DNA of 64,000 bases from Pyrrhosoma nymphula. Its lineage: Eukaryota; Arthropoda; Insecta; Odonata; Coenagrionidae. This document shows positions 12,720 to 23,869 of this stretch, piece after piece (position 1 is the stretch's first letter; every line of letters begins with the position of its first letter). A program made the position numbers and the translations under genes. Under the pieces are notes generated by a model. The model did not search any database, was not told the DNA's origin, and saw only the letters and a program-made list of their open reading frames with translations. The DNA lies in the NCBI GenBank assembly GCA_963573305.1, contig OY754338.1, forward strand, positions 19,280,192-19,344,191, read 5' to 3'.

Positions 12720-13260
12720 CAAAAACAACTGCTGCTCTGGCTTGTATGTGGGCGCGCGAGAACGTTAGGGTCCGAGCAAGTGTGGCGATGCGACCTCCTC
12801 CATTTTATCGCGCGTCAAAGGAGAGAACTAGCCGAAGGGGGTAGATGTTTCTCGGGGGAGGTGGCGGTCAGGAAGGGGGTGGTTTCCCTCCTCTTCTATG
12901 GGATGGAGGGTAGCACGCGTGGGTGGGAGGGGCAGCAGTAGAAGGCAAGGCAGCAAGCAGCAGCCTCGGTGGGAGAGAACGGCAAGCAAAGCAAGGCAAG
13001 GCAAGCAGCCGAGAGTGGGGATAAAAATCCATGTATAATGCATGCGCTTCCTTTATCAAGGGAGAAAACTCCAGAGGCCCTGACCGGCACCTTTCCACCG
13101 CATCCATGAAAATTGCCCCCGAGCACGCAAATGCTGGGCGATTGCCGCGCGCTCTACCCGTTGGGGTTAGATAGCGCGGGAGGGGGTGGGTTGAGAGGGA
13201 GAGAGGAAAGGGTAAAAGAGGGGAAGGGTACCTTCCAAAGAGTTTTTCAAGCACACCTCC
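12720..13260. promoter_or_regulatory. GC-rich, CpG-containing block
   Basis: GC content rises sharply above the surroundings and CpGs are frequent (for example GGGCGCGCGAG near 12750 and GCCGCGCGC near 13145). The middle part (12930-13015) is a low-complexity purine/GC repeat built from GGCAAGGCAAGCA-like units. Overlapping open frames on both strands are compositional and no clear splice donor or signal peptide was found. This could be a promoter or first-exon region, or just a GC-rich repeat. Confidence 0.3.
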
Positions 13261-13269
13261 TGTCCTGCC

Positions 13270-15330
13270 CCCACCAGATACATCCGCATCAACGTTTCCC
13301 GACTTTATCTCTCATAGAATACCACTTCCGCACATCACAACTATTTCAAGTACAACAAAACTACAATTCACCCAAGGCTCATTACCCTCCGGCATTCTAT
13401 CCATTCAACGGTGGTTTAAGGAACAGTTTCTGACATAGCCTTGTGAATGCTTTGCATGAAAATATCCAAACTTTGTATTTCCCAACACTTAATTTTAAAC
13501 AACGACCATGATATTAAGAGATGATTCTCATTATCAGGGCACAGCGCCGTATATTTTCCACAAAAGCAAGCCAAATATGGTCGAATTGTTTATGAATATC
13601 TTTTGAAGATAGAATTTAACTCTAAAAACTTAGTTGCTGTTTACAGACAAGAGAGAAAGATCACGAAGTGTTTGATTTCATGAACATTGATTGAAAGGTT
13701 TCCGGATAGTCCCTGACTTACATCCTCATTCCGGAAAATTTCGGATAATAGGTACTATTCAATTAACCAGATAAGAAATTTCTCCAATGGCCGTAAAATA
13801 TATGCACCACTAATTGTCTACGGCCAATGGAGAAATTTCTTATCTATAGAGGCCGTAGAGCTCAACTACCTTGATTTAATACTATTCAACGCAAGAAAAA
13901 ATCTAACTTTTTACCATTTAAACTATTTTTTATGGATAACATGGAAAATGTACGGGTTCTCAAAACTGAAATAAAAATAACGTGAATGTTCATAGAAATT
14001 CACATAAAGACAGTCACACAGTAAATTAGTACTTTATATTTGTATGCAACAACAATCATTTATCCATGACAATGATTTAAGATATGTGCTCAATGGTAGC
14101 GGTCAAATAGTTCGATGGCGAAGCTAAATTTTAAAATTCATAACGAGCCAACTCGTTGGTGTTAGCTCTCGGTTTTAAGAGTTGGTAAAGCTAAACTAGA
14201 CACCAAAATAGATCTGATAAAATTGAAAAGAGTGGAGTTTAAGCCTTAAACTGAAATATGTCTGACGAAAGGAATATTATCAAACAGGTAGAATATTTAA
14301 ATTAGAACTAATGAGCATAGGAGGTACTGTTTTAATTGTAACTCGCCATCCAATGTAGCACATCGCGTTCATGACAGGTAACAAATGGAAGTTTTAGAAA
14401 AATGAAACGTTAGAAGTGTAATTATGGTGAAAGAGATAACCTATGACCGTGAACCTCTCCTTATTTCGACAACCTTACCTCAAATGTTTTTGACATTTTT
14501 ATCAATGCTTACATTACTTAACTATTTCCCTTCTCGGCCCCCCCCCACCGCCCCCCATTCACCATCACTTGAAAAATAACCCCAACTCCATCGTTCTGAA
14601 ATGTGGTATAGAATACCAACGAGCGATAATTAATCTAATTTGATGATGCTCTAATAAAAGCCATAAGAAAGTGTAAAAATAATTCTTATTAATAGATTAA
14701 AAAAATAAAAAAGTGAAATACGTTAATGTTTTCAATTATTATTATTCAAAAAGACCGCGCAAATTCTGCTCCATGCCATTCCCCAATCGTGATTTCAATA
14801 TGCTTCCTGAACCCCCATCGCGTACTATTAAAACGACACCTCACGTTCCACAATGGTTGTTGATTCAAATGATTTGGTCTACATGATATTCTCCAAGGCC
14901 CCTAGCCGCGTATAGCGGCGGATGCAGGTGCTCCTAAATATTAAGTTGAACAGTCGACTTTAATAGAACAATAGGAAAACCCTATATGAACACATGTCAG
15001 AGAGTAGATACGTCATTGTCAAATTGATTTCCCAATATGAAATTCAATATGTCACGGTCATCTTAAGAGCGATATAAGTATTTGTAAAAAGTCAGTACCA
15101 CCTATGGTGATGATCAAGGAATTCAAATATCGCAAGTCATTATCAACGCAAGTTGCTTTCGTTATTCCGAAAGGGGACTGACACAATGAGGGACTCAAGT
15201 CTTAAAGAAAATTAAGGCCGTTTGGCACTGGTGTAACATTAGGAAAAAGAAGATAGGTTTAAAGAAATCCGTTGTTAGAATCCACCCACATTTGACGAAG
15301 CACTGAACATTTTTCAATATTACCCCCTTT
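13270..15330. other. Unassigned sequence around the hairpin
   Basis: Apart from the inverted repeat at 13769-13845 and a C-rich run near 14539-14556, nothing was recognised. I searched this stretch for the missing left terminus of the piggyBac at 15.3 kb (a TTAA followed by CCCTCTGG) and did not find one. Confidence 0.5.
13769..13845. repeat. Inverted repeat with 26-bp arms
   Basis: Left arm 13769-13794 and right arm 13820-13845 pair at 25 of 26 positions across a 25-base loop. The arms begin AGATAAGAAATTTCTCC. The flanks do not show an obvious target duplication. It may be a tiny MITE, a remnant of one, or a single foldback event. Confidence 0.8.
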
Positions 15331-15334
15331 AAAT

Positions 15335-16285
15335 CCAAACCCGGGAGATATGGGATTATAATTTGTGATGCAGCTTATGTCAAAACATCGTAGCTCTTCA
15401 ATTTGCAAGTTTATACAGGGAAATTACCTGGGCAGCGAGCTGAAAAGAACCAAGAGAAAGTGGTCAAAGATCTCATTGCGCCTCTATAAAACACAGGCCA
15501 CAGTGTCACAATGGACCATATTTTCACTTCCGTGGAGATGGCACTCTATTTAGCATCGAAAAACGTAACTCTTCTAGGAACAGTAGGAAGAAAGAACAAG
15601 CCGGACGCTCCTTATGTCTTGAATAGCACTAAAGATCGTGAAACTTTTTCTTCTAAGTTTGCTTTCTTACATAAAGATGGATTGGCTATGATCTCGTATA
15701 TGCCAATGAAAAATTAAATGGTAAACTTGCTAACTTCACAATAATTGGATAACAAAATATCTGGGAGTGAATGTAAGAAACCACTAATGATATTAGAATA
15801 TAATAGAACAAAAGAAGCTGTAGACAATGCAGACTAACTTATAAGAGAGTATACATGCGCGAGAAAAACCTATAGATGGCCATTCAGGGTGTTCATGAAT
15901 ATGATGGAAATAGCAGCTAGGAATGCATTTGCCATATTTATGTACAAAAATCCAGACTGGAATGGCAAGACTTCGTTTAGAAGGAGAGTCTTTCTCAAGT
16001 CTTTAGGGCATGAACTTGCTCCACCAAGCATGATAAAATGCGCAGAAACAACGAATAGTCTACTTGTTACTTCTGCTTTTCTGGCATGTGGAGTAAAAAA
16101 GCAAACTCAGAAATGGCCGAATCTGAATCAAGTTGTGGCAAATCCAAAAGGTGCAGATGTAATATTTACCCACGAAATCTTGACTTAAAGGTAAATGTAA
16201 GATGCTCCGTGTGTAAAGGATTTGTTTGCTCAGAACATCACAACAAGAATGTCGCATTTACATGTAAAAATGAAGGGTATAATTG
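15335..16285 (+). pseudogene. piggyBac transposase, broken
   Basis: piggyBac transposases are DDD cut-and-paste enzymes. Here the middle and C-terminal parts are visible. KPGRYGI and ICDAAYVKTS come first. VTMDHIFTS (about 15509-15535) carries the second catalytic Asp, and LLGTVGRKNK follows. AVDNAD (about 15821-15838) carries the third Asp, then YRWPFRVFMNMMEIAARNA. A cysteine-rich tail follows (RCRCNIYPR, RCSVCKGFVCSEH, 16160-16260), as in the family's zinc-binding C-terminus. The N-terminus and first Asp region are missing. There are in-frame stops near 15389 and 15488, a stop right after MPMKN (15715), another after AVDNAD, and frame changes before the Cys-rich tail. It cannot make a working protein. 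Confidence 0.85.
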
Positions 16286-16592
16286 AATTTTCCTCATTTT
16301 TTGCAAAACATTTTTTAAACTTATTGAATTGAATATTGTTGAAAACATTGTTTAATTTTCTGTATTATTTTGTTGTGTTATTATCCTTTTTGAAAATTCA
16401 ATAATTGAAATGTGTAACTGAATTGTCCTCTTTTTTTAGTAAACAATATTTTTTGTTTATTTATAAATATTTTCATGCACAAATTGTTTAATTTTAGGTA
16501 TTAATATGACTTGTTATGATGTTTTCTCTATAAAATCAATGCACTACAGTTAAAACTTGTTTTCAGTACCCCGGTATATAGAATAATACAAT

Positions 16593-16611
16593 GGGGTCCC
16601 TTAAGGACCCC
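16593..16611. repeat. Subterminal palindrome of piggyBac family 2
   Basis: GGGGTCC, CTTAA, GGACCCC: 7-bp arms about 45 bases inside the right end. The unrelated-looking piggyBac at 28.7 kb has GGGTC/GACCC palindromes in the same kind of position, which suggests a site with a role in transposase binding. Confidence 0.7.
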
Positions 16612-16659
16612 AACGGTAACCAACGTAAGAAAATGAGGGTCGGTAACCAGAGGGTTAAG

Positions 16660-17430
16660 GGATCCAAAATCCGATAAAACATTTTAGTCAAGTAGGGTTT
16701 TAACGCTGTCCCCTTGAATGGAAAGGTGTCTCTCTCAACAAAACCGAAATGAACTGATATTATTCCATGGTGGAAAATATCTCTTTTCATTAAGCCAATG
16801 CTTATGAAGGAACAACTACTTACGGCATCGATATCAATTTCTGATTTGTTGATCACACGGATTTCGATATAAATTTCAGAAGGAAGTCTATTCAGATTTC
16901 GAAGTAATATTTCAGCATATAACTACTTCTGCATCAGGCGCGAACTAGCTTCCAAAAATTAACCTGGAAACTGTTAATAGTATTTAACGGATTTACTAGA
17001 CACCCAATTATTAGCAAATCAATACTTGGGAATTTATTCCAGGAAAATCTAATTATCTCGGTTTGCCATTGAAATATATGCATATGCTCAAGTAAAACAG
17101 AACGGTTCTAATACTTCACGATTATAAATAAAGTTTTACGAAAGAATTCAATTAGCGAGAAATGAAAAATGTATCAAAAAACATTTTGTTCAGGATAACC
17201 TAGGAATAAAGGAGGAAATGAATTGCAAACACGGAACGCCGCAAACTTGAGTAAAAATCACTTCCGGTGAAGGTCTAATGTGATTAAAACACTGAGAAAG
17301 AGATATTACTGTTTTTAAAACTGAAATGCATATCATATATTTTATATGCTCTCCAACGTTCATAAATGGAAAATATACGTTCTACAAAAAAGTCTAAGCA
17401 TGTAGCTGAAGCTTTAAAAATTCACCCATA
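16660..17430. other. Unassigned AT-rich sequence
   Basis: No gene or repeat recognised. Short open frames only. Confidence 0.5.
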
Positions 17431-17439
17431 CGCGATGAA

Positions 17440-17800
17440 CGTTTTCAGATTCTCATTTCCTCCCTTATAATAACTTTTGAAGCATGAATTTCACGCGGCA
17501 AAGGATTCATGGGGAAATAAAATCCCCCTCCCTCCTTCTCCTTAGCCAACTTGTCGCCAAAGCGGAAAAATGCACATGCCGTTGCGTATGGGGCGCCGAT
17601 CCACAAAAGAGTGCGCGTGTGTCGGCCGAAGAAAAAGAGAGAAAAGGGATGGAATACAATTAAAAGGCCAACGTTTTTAACGCCGATCACTTGGCGCACG
17701 CTCGTGACGACGGGAGAGAGCACGCAGTAATTTCCAGGAGGACTGCGCTGCGATATTTTGTATTCAAACCCTACGATAATGGAAGTAGGCTCACAAGAGT
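17440..17800. other. Locally GC-richer segment
   Basis: A 350-base stretch with several CpGs (for example GGGGCGCCGATCC near 17590 and GGCGCACGCTCGTGACGACGG near 17693) inside AT-rich DNA. Overlapping open frames on the two strands (17445-17807 minus, 17758-18096 plus) have no recognisable product. It could be an exon or promoter, but nothing decides it. Confidence 0.3.
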
Positions 17801-17809
17801 TTCGCAAAA

Positions 17810-20010
17810 AACTGAAGAGTCATTTGTTCCAGCCTGTGATGAGAAACGGGTTCAGTAGAGCAATTCTTCCAACTACGCGGTGCAACTCTTTTTCTTTATT
17901 CCAAACCGAGGTTGATAGATGTAAAAAAAATGGGAGGAGGGAAATATTTGCTCGATGCATGGCCGTGGGAAAAAATGCACGTCACCACAACAAGGATGAT
18001 TTTATTCATTCTACCATACGCCCGCTCCCAGTTCACTTCCAAGTCGGTAAAATTACGATTCAAAGCACAGAGGTAAAGGAATTGAATACATTTTAGGTTA
18101 TAAAAGTCCAAGATGCATAATACTGAATCAATTTATTTTCCCAGACTGCATTTTCTAAACTTATAAGATTAAACAAAATAGGATGAAAATAAGGCTGCGA
18201 AAAAAATGAAACAGAATGTTCAAAATCCTTTACTTACTGTAGTATCGCCTTTATTTGGCTCGACTAAGCTTTGGTCAGAAAGAGAAGATAGTTATTAAAT
18301 GTTATAAAAATTAAACTAATGATATTTCGAAGGCAGAGTGCAACAAAAAGTATCATGAAGTTAAGCATTGAAATATTATTGGTCACATTGGTTGCACAAA
18401 GATAGGTAGATTTCCATTGGCGATCTAAAGCGGTAGTATCATTTCTTTTAATTAGACGATTAAAATTTTCCTCACCAGGTAGATTTATTATGACGTGATT
18501 TCCATCTTACCATGGTCAGTTCTAAAGGATCTCTTGTTTCCCGTATTCTAAATATTTCATAAAATGACGACTCTTCAGACCTTGCACTCCCCAGTTCTTT
18601 TGCATTATATAAAAACCTCTTCCCAATACGCCATACAAACTTCTTTCAATCAAACTAAGACTGTCAAAAGGATGTCTCAGCTTCGAAAATATAGTTAATG
18701 CACACTGCATGCCACATGGTAATCCAATCACAGAATTCGTTTCCAGTTTTATCAGCATTCTACACCCACCACAAGCCTACGGGTGTTGTACAGTGGCCTT
18801 GGAGCAAGAGCAGACTTCATTTCGTCAATTCATGTTCACTTGACGGGGTGAAAGTTAAATGAGCAGGAAAATCGCTGTCAAGTGAAGAGTATCACTGTCA
18901 AAATTGACGTGCCATCCTGAGGTCCACGAGAATGCTCCTCCCCAGAAAAATGAGTGACATGACATGACGAGGCGAAGCGCAAATTTAAATTTTAATCGCG
19001 CCAAGTTTGCTCTCAGCCCCAGCAAAATCGATAAATGCACATTCATATTCTCTGACTTACCGCTCATACTCCAAGCACGCATGATTAGATGCTGGGTTTT
19101 TAAAAACAGATTTACCTGTGGCCATTTATATTCATAATTGACGTAATTCTTTTTCACATTTAGGTGTTTATTAGGTCTTACAGCTGTTTAACCCGATTTT
19201 TTTTGGAACAGTAAATAAAAACGTGTTCAGCTCCCAAAAACTTCAATACTGCAAGATTAAAATGGCCTCTCTCATTTACTCCATCCCTCTATCGTGATTT
19301 TCCAGTGTATTTGCAAAGTCTAAAGTTTTTTCCACTATTTGGTAATATTTTTTGTCGGAAGTCCGCTGGCACAGGTGCCAAATATCTATATCTAGTGATA
19401 TTTCAGTAATAATCATGTAAGGCAGTTTTCCGAGTCTATTTTTCAGATTGCTCTGAAAACCACTCCCCAAAAAGGGTTTCACCAAACTTCTCCGGAGGTA
19501 ATTCATCAAAGTATGCCACTTATTGATTGCCAGGTGGACCCAAGAATCGGAGATACTCTGATTACTATTTGTTTAAATTGTCGCCAATGAAAAACGAATG
19601 CAACGCTCTTATGAAATATGAGTGTACCTATTACACTATACAATTTTGCATTTACTAAGCTTTACCTACGGCACTGAAGTAAACAGCGTGTGAAACAGCC
19701 TTTATAAAGATGTGATTTACATTACGCCGTCACTAATTAGAGGCAACACATTATTTTCCAGGATTCATTACTCGGAGCGAATATATCTTATTCTCAGTTC
19801 TACATTTCCCTTTATTATAGTATTTGGAATTTTTGATAACCGGCTAATGAGCAGTACTTATTGATGAGAATAATAGCATACTCGCATAAGAACTTAGAAT
19901 GTATTCTTCAGTCAGCTGCTTGAAGCGCGCGCTAGCTCGAGGTAAACGAAATATTTTTCAACCAAACTAATGAGATTTTTAAACTTATTCTCACTAGTAC
20001 ATGTGAAGTA
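17810..20010. other. Unassigned sequence
   Basis: AT-rich DNA with short open frames. No gene, RNA or known repeat was recognised. Confidence 0.5.
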
Positions 20011-20014
20011 CCGA

Positions 20015-20200
20015 ACTCGGTAGCACTGACGATAACGGTTCGGGCTGGAAACCTAAAGATCGTGGGTTTCAATCACGTCTTGGTCCCGAATGCCGTTTGT
20101 TCTAGGTGTCAGGCCATGAGTTTTAAATGGTAAGATGCCTTTGCTTTTTTGGTCGACTGAACACAAGTATCGTTCGGGTGAGCAACGAAATTATGAAGAG
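20015..20200 (+). repeat. tRNA-headed SINE, copy G (different body)
   Basis: GGTAGCACTGACGATAACGG resembles a pol III A-box region, and GTGGGTTTCAATCACG near 20063 resembles a B-box. The following sequence lacks the GACGTTAAA core of the main family. It is probably another SINE family or a heavily decayed copy, and its 3' limit is uncertain. Confidence 0.4.
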
Positions 20201-20209
20201 TCGGTGGTG

Positions 20210-22390
20210 AAGAGACTTCTATTTCGGAATAAATTGGTCGGTACATTTATGTTAAATGCAGTTTAGGCCTAATATGCTGGTAATATTCGACAATGATGAC
20301 ACGGGAATTGCATTGTTTACCAATATTGATGATGAATAAACTCTTGTCACTGATAAACTAGTTTCAAAATAACCACTGCCAGTATTGGAATCCCGGCTCT
20401 CATGATAGGAATCAAGTGACCCAGCTAAGGACCGTGGGCTTTCCCGGTGGATGAGGCAGATGTGACACGGGGTTAGACCTTTCATTTACGATGTTTCACT
20501 AGCCACACACAGATGGTCCTTGGGGCAAAAATCACTATCGTATTGAAGATTGATCGGTATTAACATTCTTCTTCGACCTCACTGATTGGTCAAAGTATAT
20601 TTACCTATCTTTTCTTTAAATTTTTATCTTTTCGAAGACATATCCAAAATTTACTGAAAATTTAATCTCAGTAACCTCTAACTTCAGTCAATCCCTACTG
20701 TTTTCATACTTCGTAGGAATTCAGTGGTCCTGATCGATGCTATGTTCCACAAGAGTTGACTTTTCAGGCTCAAAATAACGAAGAAATAGTGGCTCGTCGA
20801 ATGGTCGGCGATAGGAAGCCAAATCCGATGCCACAACTCGATGAAGCTGCATCTGCGTATAAGTCCTCTCGGATCCACACCGAGGAGGTTAAGATGAAAT
20901 GGAGCAGGCATGACCATGAAAGCTCTTTGGCGCACGTGAAGCAATAACCAACGCGTATTAATTTTTCCGGGATCGCATTTCTGTGGATTATGAGTTATAT
21001 TTGACGAAAAATAAACGCGTTGTAGCGTTGGACTGTGTCTACTCATCAACAACACTTATTTTCCATTTTTTATGATGAAATACTTCTATCTGTTACAGAA
21101 CAGCTCTTCCAGCCTCCAATCATTTTTTCATTCCACTCCCAACCCCTCTCTTTTATGTCAACAACCCCCTAACAACCAAAACATTTCAACAATCCATCAA
21201 ACATTGCTACAATAAAATAATTAAAAATATGTAAAATAACGTTACACCAAATTAAAAAAAAATTAAACAAAACTAAATAAATTCCTGTACTGGAAGAACT
21301 GACGCCTAGAATCAAGTTGATTGTCGCCTCTTTATAAAATTACGTTATTACAGAAAAAGTGTTATTCAGCCAAATTTCAACCGATCTTAACATTTCTTAT
21401 TCTATTAGAATCACAATTAAATTTATAAATTTATTTGTTCCTAGCAAATATTTGATAAAATTAACAGGATTTTTACAATTTAGCATTTAAAGTTTTGAAC
21501 GGCCGCCATTTTTAAACGGGAAATTATAACTGTTTTAATTTTTTTTCCTAATACGATGCTCATGAGCTTTTTGAGCATGATATTTTAAAAAATACACATG
21601 CAGACCACAGACACTAAACGAAGCGGAATTTTAAAAAATTATTCAACATTTTTTTTTCCATTTCAGGGGTAGAATCCGAAAATGTATAGCCAGTGCACCT
21701 TTCTTGTGATACCTTGTATATGTTTTTTATAACTTTCTTGCTCCACAGCAACCCGATCCTCGTGAAAAAATCGATCTATGTTCGCATTTTAACGGCCAGA
21801 AAGAAGTAGATGAAGGGGAGTAAATGCTGTGGTGTAGTAGATGAAGGGGTGAGACTGAGTTTCCCCTAGTTGAGGCACGGAGGAGGAGGCGATGAAAAGG
21901 CCGAGGTTTTGAAGGACGGAAGGGAAGAAAACCAGGTTAAGGGTCGTGATGAGCGACGTGGCAGGAGCATGGGGTTAAGAGCAGAAACTGGGCTGGCGGT
22001 CTAAATGACAAGACGCAAAAATTAACACGAAGAGTCCTAGCGTCCGTTGATTCAGTTTCAGCGCGGGTAGCTCGAGCGGGTTGCCTCTAGAATCCTGTGT
22101 GTCCGTTGTTTCTCGAGTAAACTTTCTTAAGGTCATGTTCCAAGGCACAATTTTTGGAGAGTTTCTATGCAACAGCATATCGCACAAAATTTTTTGCAAG
22201 GTAACTAATACCATGCTTCGCAACGATGCGAGGATTTATGTGGATAAATCACTCTTCTCCCTAAATCCACACTTTACATAGGTAAATGCCACTAAGTTCA
22301 GCGAACCTACTCACCTCGTGTGGAAACACAATAAGTCAAAGGAGGTTGGTGATCTATAGAGACCACTGACAACTGATTTCATTGGTGTCA
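20210..22390. other. Unassigned sequence
   Basis: No gene was recognised. 21060-21720 is very AT-rich. 21780-22080 is G-rich on the plus strand. The minus-strand open frame at 21975-22223 has no recognisable domain. Confidence 0.45.
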
Positions 22391-22399
22391 TTAAGGAAA

Positions 22400-22890
22400 G
22401 AAGAGTGAGGAAGAGGAGCCAACAACCTAAAGGTAAGGATAATTTTGGGGATAGGGGAGAGGTTAGAAATAAACCCGGGGACATCTTACGTCAAACGTAT
22501 ATCCGCAAGAGGTCCACAGTTTCATGCGACGAACTTTATTTCGTTTTCTTCTCAAAATTCCTTCCCTCTCTTTGGTATCTCCATCTTGTAGTATTGAGGG
22601 GGAAAGCGTGCCGAAGCGATCCTGCGAGCAATGCCGGCGGGAGCTTAATCTCCTGGCAGGGTCACCCAAGCCGGATAGGTCAATGGTTATAGAGCAGACT
22701 AAGAGAGATACCCTGGTACTCCAGGTTGGGGGTTGTGCATGGGGCCGACAACAAGTTACGGATCCAAAACGAAAGCCTAGGATAACGGATCGATATTATA
22801 AAAGACGACTTAGGCAATCAACGTGGAGTAATTATTTAAGGATAACAACATGGAACGTTCGGACTTTACTAACACCTGGAAAAATGAATG
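22400..22890 (+). pseudogene. LINE 5' fragment (start of endonuclease domain)
   Basis: The open frame at 22524-22976 contains YLRITTWNVRTLLTPGKM at about 22835-22888. The T-W-N-V-R-T-L motif marks the start of the apurinic-like endonuclease in RTE-like and related LINEs, where it is followed by the catalytic endonuclease and reverse transcriptase. Here it stops after M-N-G and runs directly into 18S rRNA sequence at 22891. The upstream part, rich in Arg/Lys, fits a LINE 5' region but its true 5' end is not visible. Together with the LINE 3' piece at 23662 it flanks the rRNA fragment in the same orientation. Confidence 0.6.
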
Positions 22891-23514
22891 GGCGGGCAGC
22901 TTCCGGGAAACCAAAGCTCTTGGGTTCCGGGGGAAGTATGGTTGCTAAGCTCAAACTTAAGGTGGTTCCACCGTAAAATGACTTAAATGTCATTTTATTC
23001 ATATTCTGTCTACTTGTAGAAAAAGTTGTCCTCTATCTGATATGAACAACAAAATAATACCTTTCCACGCTATTTTATCCTATAATTGAACTTGAAATTA
23101 CATGGTGTTCAATGGGGGAATGAGAGAAACACGGGGGAAAATAGTATTTTTCCATAAAATATAAATGCCATTTTCGTATAAAACTGTCTCTAAGAAGGAA
23201 ATAATCCAGAGAAAGTGAATAAAAATAAAATATAGGCATCTTACCACCTTATTTTTCTAGTTATTGAAGAATTAATGCCGTAATTGAAGTCAAAATGCGG
23301 TAATTCGTAGGAAATGGCGCTGCAGTCGGCTCCTATGACGGGGGAAAAGTGCTCATTTAAAATACATTCGTGGAATAATATGCATTTTTTATACTTTACT
23401 TTTGGGTTTCTATAGGTAACGCATTGCATCAGTGAAAGCAGGATTTTTTGGACAAAATATCAAAAATGTGGAATTTAGTATTTGTTTTGACTCACACAGT
23501 CGCGGCGGAACCTC

Positions 23515-23555
<41 letters not shown>

Positions 23556-23661
23556 AGCGGCTTAATTTGACTCAACACGGGAAACCTCACCAGGCCCAGA
23601 CACCGGTAGGATTGACAGAATAAGAGCTCTTTCTTGATTCAGTGGGTGGTGGTGCATGGCC
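22891..23661 (+). rRNA. 18S rRNA fragment (pseudogene), interrupted
   Basis: 22891-22960 matches the conserved 18S segment beginning GGCGGGCAGCTTCCGGGAAA and running to GCTCAAACTTAA. From 23516 the match resumes with TTAAAGGAATTGACGGAAGG. It passes CGGCTTAATTTGACTCAACA and ends at GGTGGTGGTGCATGGCC (23661). Both pieces are colinear with the 3' half of metazoan 18S. About 210 bases of rRNA are present, with scattered substitutions such as TTGCTAAGC for TTGCAAAGC and AGCCAGCGG for AGCCTGCGG. The 555-base gap is a TTAA-flanked insertion. It is far too short to be functional and is not in an rDNA unit, so it is an rRNA-derived pseudogene. Confidence 0.92.
22961..23515. mobile_element. TTAA-flanked MITE inserted in the 18S fragment
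   Basis: The element is flanked by TTAA at 22957-22960 and 23516-23519. Removing it together with one TTAA restores the 18S sequence exactly (CAAACTTAAAGGAATTG), which fixes both ends. The ends form short inverted repeats: GGTGGTTCCACCG on the left, and GGAGGTTCCGCCG when the right end is reversed (11 of 13 identical). Just inside the left end is AAAATGAC/GTCATTTT, a small hairpin. It has no coding capacity. TTAA target sites point to piggyBac-type or Sola3-type transposases, but the GG ends are unlike the CCC ends of the two piggyBacs in this window. Confidence 0.85.
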
Positions 23662-23860
23662 ATGAATTGGCAAAATAGATAACAAAATTCATGTAAGGGG
23701 AGGCCAAGCCTTAGTTGGATAGATAATGTCACTGCGCACTTGCAGTCAATACATATCGAAGATAGGAAGAGAAGACGAAAAAGAAAATAGTTTGGTGACG
23801 AAATTTGGAGGACGCCAAGGCCCTCCAAGGGTTGTAAAGCCATGTAATGAGAGACAGAGA
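23662..23860 (+). pseudogene. LINE 3' fragment (C-terminus of reverse transcriptase)
   Basis: GRPSLSWIDNVTAHLQ (about 23698-23745) resembles the G-R-P-x-x-x-W-x-D-N motif near the end of many LINE polyproteins. After a frame change, EDAKALQGL then stop (about 23809-23838) matches the usual terminus with A-K-A-L-x-G-L. An in-frame stop follows the Lys/Arg stretch near 23790. The fragment begins immediately after the 18S fragment and has the same orientation as the LINE 5' piece before it. Its 3' UTR end is not resolved. Confidence 0.65.
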
Positions 23861-23869
23861 ATCTTCTTA

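Larger units (their letters stand above)
15335..16654 (+). mobile_element. 5'-truncated piggyBac element (family 2)
   Basis: The transposase remnant (15335-16285) is followed by a right end. That end reads GGTCGGTAACCAGAGGG and stops at a TTAA (16655-16658), which is the target site used by piggyBac transposases. Just inside the end is the palindrome GGGGTCCCTTAAGGACCCC (16593-16611). The left end was not found upstream, so this copy is truncated or rearranged on that side. Its transposase sequence and terminus differ from those of the element at 28.7 kb, so it belongs to another lineage. Confidence 0.75.

Noticed and set aside
12828..13254. Overlapping minus-strand open frames of 71-128 codons.
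   Set aside because: They are produced by a low-complexity GC-rich repeat and have no family resemblance or splice support.
22891..23661. A functional rRNA gene or part of an rDNA unit.
   Set aside because: Only about 210 bases of 18S are present, with substitutions at conserved sites, an insertion, and LINE sequence on both sides.
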